A stretch of 35,468 nucleotides of DNA from Podaxis mareebaensis. Its lineage: Eukaryota > Basidiomycota > Agaricomycetes > Agaricales > Agaricaceae. Where the stretch lies: NCBI GenBank assembly GCA_018524725.1, contig JAEUWP010000215.1, positions 1 to 35,468 of the forward strand, read 5' to 3'. Made by a program: the position numbers and the translations under genes. The notes under the pieces were generated by a model, which made no database searches, was not told where the DNA came from, and saw only the letters and a list, made by a program, of their open reading frames with translations. Shown piece by piece: positions 11,484 through 20,127 of the stretch (position 1 is the first letter of the stretch; every line of letters begins with the position of its first letter).

Positions 11484-12859
11484 TGTTATGAACCAGCCTG
11501 GTACCTCCCACCGCAACATCATTTATCACGCCTTAGTCCACGAGCTTGGACTTCCAAATGCCTCCCATTCCACCACTCAAGATACAGGTATATCAGCTGA
11601 AGACTCAACTCACTACTGCAATGAAGCTTTCGCCAACTGTCGCCTTCCCAGCCACGCATCCCTATTCTCAGAAGACTGGCCAACGCCTGGACCACTCTTC
11701 TATGAGACTGATCACATGATGACAGAGATACTACGCATCACCTGGGAGAACGCTCCCTTCACCCACGTCTTCGATCCCGACGGATTGTACATTCAAACGA
11801 TCCACAACAACTTTGACTCTGCCTGGGCCCACGGTTGGAAGATGATCCCTCATGCTGGAGAGCCTATCGTATTCCTCCATCCCTACATGATGTATCCACC
11901 CGAGGTCGTTCCACATATTATCAAATACGAAGTCACCCACGGATTCTACTTTCGAGAAGTAGAAGTTTACCATGTCGACCCTAACTCTGACGAACCTCCG
12001 GCCATCCCTCCCCGTCGCACCCAGCTTCTGCCTCTCCGCAGTGTTGACTCCAATGTTCCAGGTATTGATGAGTCAAACCCAGAAGAAACCATTGGTGATC
12101 CCCCTCCATACCCACCGCCATACATCACTGGCGATATATCGTCATCATCATCATCATCATCGTCCCTGCACCGCAGCCTCATCTTCCTCCATGAAGATTC
12201 TCCTGACTCGTTGCCCTCAACTGGCAACTTCCCTATTCCTAGTTCCGCCTCATCTCCTGACTCCTACTCTTCCAACTCTTCTAACAGACACCTTCATCCT
12301 GATATGGACTTGTAATATAACTAGTAAATAGTTTCCTTTCTATCTCGCTACAGATGCTTCGCCTCATATTCTTGTATCCCGCCTGAACTCTATCTTGAAC
12401 AGTTTCTTTAGTTAGTTAGTTTCCTTTCTGATCTCTGTTTCTATTCTTGTCTTAGTTCTATTCTCGTCTCGCTCCACTCCGTAGTTACACTTCTATTGAC
12501 TCTCGGACTTGTAGCCTTACTTCATCATAGTTACTAGATTTGGACCTTAGAAGTAAAGCTTAAATAGCCACCCATGTACTGGAAGTGCAAGCTTCCTATA
12601 TTCTTAAATCTCAGAATATTGCTCTTGCTTTATCTCTGGATTGACGTTAGCTCACGATCAGCGTGGTAGTAAACGTTCTATTGGTCAAACTCTCGACTTA
12701 TAGACGTTCGACCTCCTGAGTGTACTTAACTGGACACTTGCCTCGCCACCTTCTTATCGTGATCCTTCTTGCTAGATCCTAGCGCCTCTGCGAACCATCT
12801 AGTGAGATAGCCGCCCCCTAGCAAAGCTTAGGCGACTGGTGATAAGGACCAACCTAACA
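11484..12859 (+). mobile_element. Nested 1376-bp TG...CA insertion, probable solo LTR of a second element
   Basis: The termini TGTTA and TAACA are a 5-bp inverted pair beginning TG and ending CA, flanked by the 5-bp duplication TTTCC. This is the form left when an LTR retrotransposon recombines down to one LTR. No RT, integrase or internal repeat is present inside. The first 832 bp carry an ORF starting four bases from the terminus. The remaining 540 bp are non-coding with a TATA-like TTAAATAG at 12560-12567, compatible with U3-R-U5 order. Unlike the surrounding element, it keeps many CG dinucleotides, so it is younger or has escaped the decay. Its termini resemble those of the host LTR (TGTTAC...GTAACA). 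Confidence 0.82.
11488..12315 (+). CDS. 275-residue ORF inside the probable solo LTR, unknown function
   Basis: The ATG is at bases 5-7 of the element and the frame is intact to TAA. The same frame is also open upstream across the insertion junction, so in a full element the reading frame could enter the LTR from the internal region. Residues 1-165 look like a folded domain rich in His, Tyr and Trp (for example HVFDPDGLYIQ and FYFREVEVYHV). Residues about 165-275 are disordered: Pro-rich with a tandem PPPYPPPY, then a run of nine Ser encoded by a TCA repeat, then more Ser/Pro/Asp. PPxY motifs bind WW domains of HECT-type ubiquitin ligases, and some retroviral Gag proteins use them for budding. 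Whether that applies here is speculation. I recognise no family. No signal peptide or membrane segment is apparent. Confidence 0.6.
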   Translation: MNQPGTSHRNIIYHALVHELGLPNASHSTTQDTGISAEDSTHYCNEAFANCRLPSHASLFSEDWPTPGPLFYETDHMMTEILRITWENAPFTHVFDPDGLYIQTIHNNFDSAWAHGWKMIPHAGEPIVFLHPYMMYPPEVVPHIIKYEVTHGFYFREVEVYHVDPNSDEPPAIPPRRTQLLPLRSVDSNVPGIDESNPEETIGDPPPYPPPYITGDISSSSSSSSSLHRSLIFLHEDSPDSLPSTGNFPIPSSASSPDSYSSNSSNRHLHPDMDL

Positions 12860-12864
12860 TTTCC
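12860..12864. repeat. Target-site duplication of nested insertion, right copy (TTTCC)
   Basis: Exact repeat of 11479-11483, directly abutting the TAACA end of the nested element. Confidence 0.93.
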
Positions 12865-15033
12865 CTTGCTTGAGGTCATTGCGCATTTTGGGGGTGAGGA
12901 TGTTTTGAAGAAATGTCTCCAAGAGGTCTTGACTTTCTTCGACCTCGTTAACTTCTGCATTGGATTCCTCTTCCAAGGAATAGTCTTCTTCAAGTGCGAT
13001 TTCAGAGAGTGCCATTGCCAAGTTATCCACATCCATGGCATATGGATCTTTATATGCCTGGCTTCGTGACCAATTCGTATTGTAGGATGCCTTCTTCTTC
13101 AGTTGGGGTATAGCTCTATTGGTTTGTTCTCGGGTGTGGCTAGCTCAATAGTTGTTCTCCATGCAGTGTTGTTCTTCCGCTGCTCTCACTGCTTTGAACC
13201 AGATATCAATGTCCGGTCCAGGTCTGAGGGCAATGGTTTTGAGGCTGATTTTGAAGTCCAGTCCTTCTCTGAACCAGTAGATAAGTTCTTGTGGGTTGAC
13301 CATCCCTGCTTGAGTCACAAGGACTTTGAACTCAGAGATGTACTGGTCCACTGGTCTTCGTTTCTGCTTGAGAGCGTGGAGTCATCAGAGGGCGTCTTCG
13401 GTGTAGTTGTAAGGGAGGAAAACTCTGTTGAGCTCATCTTGGAATGTGTTGAATGTTCTGAGATGTAGTACTCCATTGAAGTTGTGTTGGCAGAGGTATT
13501 CCGTTTTCCATGGTTCTGCTGCTCCTCCAATGTAGTAGAGCATGAATATGATGGCATCATGGTCAGTAGGGAATTTATGCTGGTTGGCAATGATGTACAA
13601 GGCACACTGCTGCTTCCAGGCCAGGTACTTTCATGGGTCTCCTTCATACAAGGGTGGAGCCTCATATTTTGGTGTGGAAGGGGCGGCAGGCATTTGTGCT
13701 TGTTGGGGAAAACTGAAACCTGGTGGGGGTGCTCCTGGTTGTCCCAGTGCGGGAGGTCCTAGGGGTGGTGCTCCTGGTGGTGGTGGAGGTGGTGCTCCTG
13801 GTGGTGGGTTCGGACCTGGTTGTCCTGGTCCTGAAGGTGGTTGTCCAGGCAGAGGTGGTCCAGGAGGTGGGTGAGGGCTTCCTGCTTGCAGCAGGTTTGT
13901 TGGCTGAGCTGTTCCAATCTGAGGTGGGTTTCCCTGATTTCCTTGTACAATTCCAGTTGCTTGATGTCCAGGAATTGCAGGGTTGGTGAAGAGGGGTTGT
14001 TGGAAGAATCTCTGATTTGGGGGTACAATGTTACTTCCAAATGTGAAGGTGGCAGCTTGATTGACAGGTGCCGTGGAGTCCGTCCTAGGAACTGGTGGTT
14101 GCAGTTGCAGGGGTGGTTGAACTGATTGTTGGGGAGTGGGAGTAAGGTGTTGTGGTGGTTGTTGCTGGTAGGGGGGTGGAATTGAGGTTGTACTTGGAGA
14201 TCGAGTGAGTTGTTGAGGTGGTTGTATGACAGCGGGAGGGATAGTGACAGTGGTCAACATTTGTTGTCTTCATTCTCTGGCTGCTTCTCTTCTTCCTCTA
14301 ATATTGGCAGTAAGTCACAGTTCCCAAGGGGCAACTTCATCGAGGTTAAGAGATCTGACTCTTCTTGGAGGTCTTGTTCTAGCTGGAGATACAATGGGCA
14401 AGACTGGGGATGCTGATTGTTGAGCTGTTTCATCACTGCCATCGGAGTCTTGAGCTCTAACTCATTCCAGTAAGGCAGCTGCTTCTCCTGAGATGGTGAG
14501 GGGGGTCAGGGAGTGGAAGGACATTCAAGGTTCCTCTTGACAAGGGCTTGAATCAATTCTTGAATCTGGTCAGGTGAGAGGTCGAGGTGTCAAAGACTGG
14601 GAGGAATTAAGGAGAATATAGAAGTATTGTCCTGCAAGGAACTCCAGGAAGATGATGAGGTAGAATAAATAGAAGAATGGTCATATGGCTGGGGGTTGTC
14701 GATTTCAGGTGATTGAGAACTTTTGTCAATTTCTGCTGATTGAGAACGGTCTTCAATTTCTGTCAATCAAGAATGCTTTACCTTGACGGACATCAACACG
14801 ATTTACAGTCAGAGGGTCTTCTTCTGACAGACCACCAAACATTGAGTGGGCATATTACAGTCAAGAAGGGGGGTTTGGTGTCGTTTAGGCACAGTGTGAA
14901 GCAATGAGAACCAACAACGTCCCGATGGCACAGTGCAAGGCAATGAGAACCTCGGGGTGACTACATGCACAGCACAAAGCAATGAGAACGGTAGTCAGGG
15001 TGGAAGTTACAACATGGGATCGGCACACGAGGG

Positions 15034-15045
15034 AAGTCTAATCTT
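15034..15045 (-). promoter_or_regulatory. Putative self-priming primer-binding site
   Basis: Two bases inside the 5' LTR the transcript would read AAGATTAGACTT. This is perfectly complementary over 12 nt to AAGTCTAATCTT inside the LTR (15346-15357). No tRNA-type TGG primer site is present at this position. Tf1 of fission yeast and the related sushi chromoviruses prime reverse transcription by folding the mRNA 5' end onto such a site; the position and size here match that scheme. Confidence 0.72.
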
Positions 15046-15047
15046 GA

Positions 15048-15792
15048 TGTTACAAGATTCTTCTTTGGCTAAGCGATGCCTAAGTCAGAGCCTATCCTTG
15101 TAAGTGAGACGAGCAGAGGTCCTTGTCCTGTACAGGTCGGAAGGAGCTGCTCTGTTTAACCTCGGGTGGCTGTTCACATTGTCTCTAGGCAGCAAACTCA
15201 TATAGATCGCACACTCCATAGGACAAGACATTGACGAGAAGCTTTGGAGGGAAAAGCTACACACAAGGGCGAAGAGATGCAGACTTAAAGGGGCACTACT
15301 GCTCAAGGACTTATTTAAGTACCAAGAGGAGGTAACACACTCTTTAAGATTAGACTTGGCTAATCTACATGTCCAGACGCTGTACATATACTAAGTCCTA
15401 TGACTACTTTAGGAAGTAGATCAATAGTAGCATAAAGGTCAAATAAGAGGACAGCGACAAAGTCTGCAAGAGCAAGCATAATCAATGGGAACATAAATAT
15501 GACAGAGGGAACGAAATTGATACCTAGTCCAAATATAGAAGAGTGTCTGGAATAGGAAATAGTAAGTTTAGCATCCAATCACAAGTCATCATCACATGGA
15601 AAATACACTCCATGGTAGTGACACGCTTCATCCACTTTCTCACACATTTCCCAGTCAAGTGTCTGTCGCAACTCCGTGGTTTCCTGCCAGAGGCTTACCA
15701 TCATTCGCTTCATCAGATCCCATTCTTCGTAAGTTTGCTCTTCAGGTTCTTCGGTCTCCTCGGTGCTCTCGGAGTCTGCAATATTTGTAACA
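15048..15792 (-). repeat. LTR, right copy (5' LTR of the element)
   Basis: 745 bp, TGTTAC...GTAACA, ungapped match to 5340-6084. In element orientation it is the promoter LTR. A TATATG box lies about 33 nt before AAGTCTAATCTT (15357-15346), which would place the transcript start there and give U3 of about 435 nt and R-U5 of about 310 nt. Confidence 0.96.
15346..15357 (-). promoter_or_regulatory. Predicted transcript start and self-primer in the 5' LTR
   Basis: On the minus strand this is AAGTCTAATCTT, complementary to the putative primer-binding site at 15034-15045. A TATATG sequence sits about 33 nt upstream. In Tf1-like elements the first eleven or so bases of the mRNA form the primer, so the match predicts the mRNA begins here. 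The same sequence is kept in the left LTR. Confidence 0.65.
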
Positions 15793-15797
15793 TTATC
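15793..15797. repeat. Target-site duplication, right copy (TTATC)
   Basis: Exact repeat of 5335-5339, directly after the right LTR. Confidence 0.93.
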
Positions 15798-17750
15798 TCA
15801 TAGTCTTACATTCTTTACAGGTACATAATACATGGCTCTCGTACCACATATGAGTGACTGAGTCTTACATTCTTTACACTTATGGCACACTTACTTTTAT
15901 GATAAAGAATACATATATAGTAAAGTCCCATATGGTGGGGGATATGTATGGGACTCAGAGTCCTCTGATGAAGATGTAGTATAATACAGGTACAATCCAG
16001 CAAGCATAACCTTCTTTATATATGCATTCAGTGGGAAAGAAGATGGTTAACCATGTTTACAAAAACATAACAGACAAAAAGGAGAAAAAAATACCCAACA
16101 AATGCCCAAAATGCATGGAAACGAGGTCATTTACCCCTCCCTCATTATAAACTAAGTACAAAAAGGAGAGAAGTTGTCTGGAAATGGATGAATGAGGAAC
16201 ACAACAAATAACAATCATAAGCCTTGTACAAGAGAAATAGTGTGATGAGTGCTGTCCAACTTCAACAAGAAACAGGCAATAGAATGTGATGCACTGGTAA
16301 GGTCACATCCTCCAACCTATTACACAGATATGCAAAGATTTGGGGAGATACACCATAAACGTCAGGTGGAAGAGAGAATCCCAGAGGGTGTGTTGCTCCT
16401 AGGGGGAGAAAGGTGGGGAGAGAATGGGATCCCATACCCAGCAGGCACTGCGGTGAAGCATGGGGGAAGGGGGGAAAAAAGGCCAGGAGAGGATTGAAAG
16501 CTGGGAGGGGGTGAACTGCAAAGCAGTTGACCAGAAGCGTTCATGAAGGGAAAATGAGTCGATGTATCCTGGAGGTGATTCTGAGACAAACAGTGGGAAC
16601 AAAGGGGACTGTCCTGGCATGCCTGGAGGAGACGAAGCACCACAACGTCGGAGGGGAATGATATAGAAGGCAACATGCCTCGAACAGGGGATATCTTGCC
16701 CTCATATCATACCACGATATCCTACATTTGTTGGTCAGTACTCTATGCACTCCTTGTATTCTGCCTCCCACCCGCTGCTTTGCACTCGATTGATTATGTC
16801 ATAGGATAGTCACCATGAGTGTAGTAGTAATAGAACCGAGAATCAAATACACCTACCCAACCTAATACGTGTGTTTTACCGAAGAGCACGGAAATGACAT
16901 GGCCGGGGAGCGGGTGGGCAGTGGATCGAGCTGGCAGTGGATCGGGAGGATGTGAGAGCAGCCTGAGTGAGCCTGGTAACTGGGTGTGTACCTAAGGATT
17001 CGGACAGCATACCTTCGTCTTTGGAAGGCTTCCAGTTCGGAGGTAGAGTCAGCTCTCAAAGAAATGGATTTTAGTGGTAATCATCCTATCACAAAGGGAA
17101 GCAGCAGGGTCATTTCCACTCGGATGGTAGGCTGGGCGCTGCACCTCTCAACACCGATGTTATGGTTTGAGGCGAGGGCAGAGGTCTCAACAATTAGTTC
17201 ACTACTAAACTTAACCGTCATCCGATTGCCGGAACGCAGTGTTCTGTTTTCAGTATGTATTTTGGGGCTCGTGGCTAGATTGACACTGCGACGATGACTA
17301 CATTGCCGATGTCCGAAGACCGTGTCCTCACGACGCCTCTTCCGACAGAGCGCAGGGTAGAGCATTCTAGCCCTGGACTACGCACGTCTAACGAGGAAAT
17401 AGCAGATAGCAGATAGTACCGAGGATGCAAACACCATACAAGGCAGGACTTGTGTGTTTCTCTACATCCTTGATATTTACACGCACACAGACACGCAGTT
17501 GCTAAGAGGGGTAAAGTGAGTATGAATGTACAATATCCAGCGGCATGCATACCGTGTTCCTTGTCCTTACAAGACTAGTAGAGGAACTATCCATCGTGCT
17601 GTGATTTCCTTGGAAGATTCGAACAAATCGCTTGAAGGAACCGGATTTGCTGCTTAGAGCGTGCTATTATGATTCTCACCCAAGCCGTCGCCGTTTCATC
17701 GGACGTATATCCAACATAAAGGAACACAAAATGAAGAAATGGCGTAGTAA
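15798..17750. other. Repeat-rich intergenic region without a supported gene
   Basis: Near the retrotransposon, GTCTTACATTCTTTACA occurs twice (about 15803-15819 and 15862-15878), flanking a copy of the sequence also seen at 5269. From about 15980 to 16345 the sequence is a diverged copy of 34610-34985. The rest (16350-17750) has only ORFs without recognisable content. The purine-rich stretch 16380-16500 and GGCAGTGGATCG occurring twice (about 16917-16948) are unexplained. Confidence 0.5.
15980..16345. repeat. Diverged copy of the 34.6-35.0 kb sequence
   Basis: Clear colinear matches with 34610-34985 include GATGAGTGCT followed by TTCAACAAGAA, and TAACC followed by a related A-rich stretch. 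Where 34.8 kb reads GACGAGCGAGGAACG this copy reads GATGAATGAGGAACA, that is, CpG changed to TpG or CpA. It is a dispersed repeat or segmental duplication. Ends are approximate. Confidence 0.7.
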
Positions 17751-19562
17751 CTACTCATCTTCGTCATTCTTCTCCTCACTATCTTCTGTCCGTTTTCTTT
17801 TTCGACTCTTCTTGGCCTTTTCTTCCCCCTTCCTGTTCCCCTTCGCACCTTCGATCGTTTTGACGGCACTCCTAATCACTTCAACCAATGCGTCACCTGT
17901 CTGTGCGTCTCCAATTACCGAACGCAATGCCTTCTCGTTTTCTTCTGACTCGGCTGTGATAGTCGAAAGCTGGTACAGGACAGCGATTTCCTTTCCCCAG
18001 ACGTCCGATGGACGTTCAAAACTCGGAGTTTCGAGGATGAGAGGTATATTTTGGATGCGTGTATCATTCATAGCATGGCGGAACGCATCATGTCCGAGGA
18101 ACCCTCTGCACAGTCGTTCATTGAGACCGAGACAGGAAAGTGCACCAAGACGCGACGCACAATCCAATATTCTCATGTCGGTCCTTTTTGGACCCGAGAT
18201 CTGCCTTCGAGTCGTTCAGGTGCATGCCGCGGAGATACGAAAGCCCGACTTGTTCGTTGAACTTGGTTACTAAGAGGAGAAAATCAGCGCGATCCTGCAC
18301 GGCGAGATCCATCTTACGCATTTCGCTAGGATTTCACGTTAGGAGGTTCGTAGACAAGGGGTACGTCACTCACTTCCAAGATGCTTCCGTGCGTAGGTCG
18401 TAACCCTGCGACGATAATCAACTTTATAACTGGGGGAAGGCTCAGGAATCACAAACTGCGGCGAAGGAGTGACCTGAAGAGCCGATTAATGCTGACAGTC
18501 GAACTTAGCAACGGGAAGTGTCACGTACAGGTATCCAAGCATACGCCAACTCTCGACTTGTCCTCGACTTCGTTGATGATGCCCCCGAGATCCGCAAAGT
18601 CTCCGCCGATGACGTTACCTGCACCTACCTAACCGGAAAACATTAGTCTAATGGCGTATCCTGAGACTCTACCAGGCTGACCATGTTTTCTATCACTGTT
18701 ACCACTGACTTGGTTTCACGATGAGCCCGATTGATACACTGGGCTATGAGAGATATACTCTCCTCTTTTGTTGCATTGCCGACGGTGGACCCGGGGCTAG
18801 TATGGATGTGAACATCAAAATAGGACCGAGTTGAGTCGAATTGACGCACTGGAAGTTGTAGAGTTTGAGACCGAGTAGTTCACACCTCTTGAGATCGTCC
18901 AAGAAACATTCATAGGACTTTTCACGTTTATCTCTATTCTTCGTTAATTCACTGCTCGGTAAGAGACAACAGATGAACTTACGCGTCAGGATTTCCCAGG
19001 TTGATTAAATAGCTTCCATGGGGCAGGACCACATCTGGTGAATACTTATACTCATCCATTCTCGCTTTGAACGACTTTATTGTTTGCTCTGTTAGCGCAG
19101 GAGAGTTCCATTTCCTCTGAGATTTAAGAAACAGCGCAAAAGCGTTGGCACTGGCAGTACACATAGCTCATCAAAAAGTGGCAATCGGATATCCAAGGAA
19201 ACATGCGCACCCAATAATAGCAGCGTTCATGACTGCATTCTCTACTCCACCAGATGCGGATACATGTGCCCCAACCTTCCAAGGGCTATTAACGCGCGGG
19301 AGAAATGTTTGGGAGTCTGCATCCTTGGCTTTAGATTTCCTTGCCCTCCGAGATTTTGCTTCTTCTGGATGTTCACAGGGGTCTACGTGGGTCAACGTGT
19401 GTGCACAGGCCGGCGGAAGCACTCAGGCTCACCATCTTTTGCATCTTCGCGCGTTGGCGTTTTCGTTTTCAGGCGTCGCGGCTTCTTTGGTAAGGGAGCG
19501 TCTTGAGGTGATTCTGCAGCAACGTTCGTGGATGACCGCGTGCCTCTACGTGTCCGAGGCAT
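17751..19562 (-). CDS. APN1: AP endonuclease, endonuclease IV/Apn1 family
   Basis: Apn1 cleaves DNA 5' of abasic sites in base-excision repair and uses a cluster of bound metal ions (zinc in the E. coli and yeast enzymes). Ten exons join in phase to 445 residues: 19562-19433, 19382-19211, 19150-18983, 18933-18850, 18796-18682, 18628-18529, 18473-18457, 18405-18374, 18325-18161 and 18105-17751. In order: a basic N-terminus with KKPRR and RKSKAK (likely nuclear signals), [41 protein letters not shown], the metal-binding Glu of [49 protein letters not shown] and IPLILETP. These are the family signatures, including the His, Glu and Asp ligands. The C-terminal tail is charged and Lys/Arg-rich ([16 protein letters not shown]), another possible nuclear signal. 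Exon 7 is only 17 nt, encoding HSFAA. The coding frame is undamaged. Confidence 0.95.
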
Positions 19563-20127
19563 GTAAAGAGTATTTTTTACGCGTTTGTAGGCAGGTATAT
19601 GAATGAAAGCAGGAGTGGGACCCGGTAGGAGTAGTCTGAGTCGGGAATACCAGAACGACATGAGCGAGTAGCCAAGCAATTAATCGACCCTGACCGATGA
19701 TCCTCAGTATTCACGTGACCATCCCCCCCTTCTCAACTTGATGATCCTTCAAGTGGATGCAATTAATGTAGGACTGCGCCCATACAACTGACAGCATTGA
19801 CGGGCTGCCAGGCAGCGCTTCGCTCTCCTGATCCCCATCACCTACTTAGGAAAACTCCCATTGGTGTCAAATTTGTCGACATCCGACAACTGAATAGCCC
19901 TTATGAAGACCGTCGCGCGTTCAAGGACATGCTCGCCATATACTCTACCCACTCCAAGCTATCTGAGGCACGTGTACAAGAAGCTATCAAAGCTACGAGT
20001 ACACACACCCAACTCCCCCAAAATTCTGTACACTTTAGGCTCAAGTGACCCTGCAAGGAATCTACCCCAATATTACACGAGACCGCATCTCCAGGCGAAA
20101 GGACGAAACCCGCGAAAATAGATGTAT
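19563..20127. other. Intergenic region between APN1 and F-box gene
   Basis: This holds the APN1 promoter and the F-box gene terminus. An 83-codon plus-strand ORF (19797-20048) contains a hydrophilic, helical-looking stretch (VDIRQLNSPYEDRRAFKDML). It could be a fragment of an unrecognised gene or the end of a small one, but nothing confirms it. Confidence 0.4.

Larger units (their letters stand above)
11176..14524 (-). pseudogene. gag: Gag polyprotein, split by a nested insertion
   Basis: Gag forms the particle and binds the RNA. The minus-strand frame is open from ATG 14524, or possibly from ATG 14260, to the TAG at 11176-11178. The open frame is broken by nine TGA codons and by the insertion 11484-12859. 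Removing the insertion plus one TTTCC copy restores the frame. The N-terminal part is very rich in Pro/Gln (13640-14260, with PPPPPPGAPP-like runs). Then comes a capsid-like region (AWKQQCALYIIAN, QYISEFKVLVTQAG, ELIYWFREGL). The C-terminus has one CCHC zinc knuckle, CFNCSQAGHFAREC, and an acidic tail. Upstream, another frame from ATG 14793 to 14254 is also open except for TGA codons and ends on ATGTTGA, overlapping ATG 14260, so the true N-terminus is uncertain. Confidence 0.85.
5340..15792 (-). mobile_element. Complete Ty3/gypsy chromovirus LTR retrotransposon, inactivated
   Basis: The element is 10,453 bp, including a nested 1376-bp insertion plus its 5-bp duplication. It is transcribed on the minus strand. 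Order in element orientation: 5' LTR (15792-15048), leader, gag, pol (protease, RT, RNase H, integrase, chromodomain), a third ORF with zinc knuckles, polypurine tract, 3' LTR (6084-5340). The domain order RT-RNase H-integrase and the C-terminal chromodomain identify a Ty3/gypsy chromovirus. Coding frames carry 18 in-frame TGA codons and no other internal stops or frameshifts, apart from the nested insertion. The LTRs differ at 14 of 745 positions, so the insertion is fairly recent on the scale of neutral decay. Confidence 0.96.

Noticed and set aside
11484..12859. Nested insertion as a DNA transposon
   Set aside because: Inverted termini are only 5 bp, begin TG and end CA, and no transposase is present; an LTR fits better.
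6335..14524. Reassignment of UGA to a sense codon
   Set aside because: Host genes in the window (for example the monooxygenase) use TGA as the stop, and CpG decay explains stops, missense changes and LTR differences together.
15030..15047. tRNA primer-binding site next to the 5' LTR
   Set aside because: No TGG-starting match to a tRNA 3' end follows the LTR; the self-complementary 12-mer is the better explanation.
17632..18273. 213-codon plus ORF
   Set aside because: Antisense of the APN1 3' exons, whose frame carries clear family motifs.
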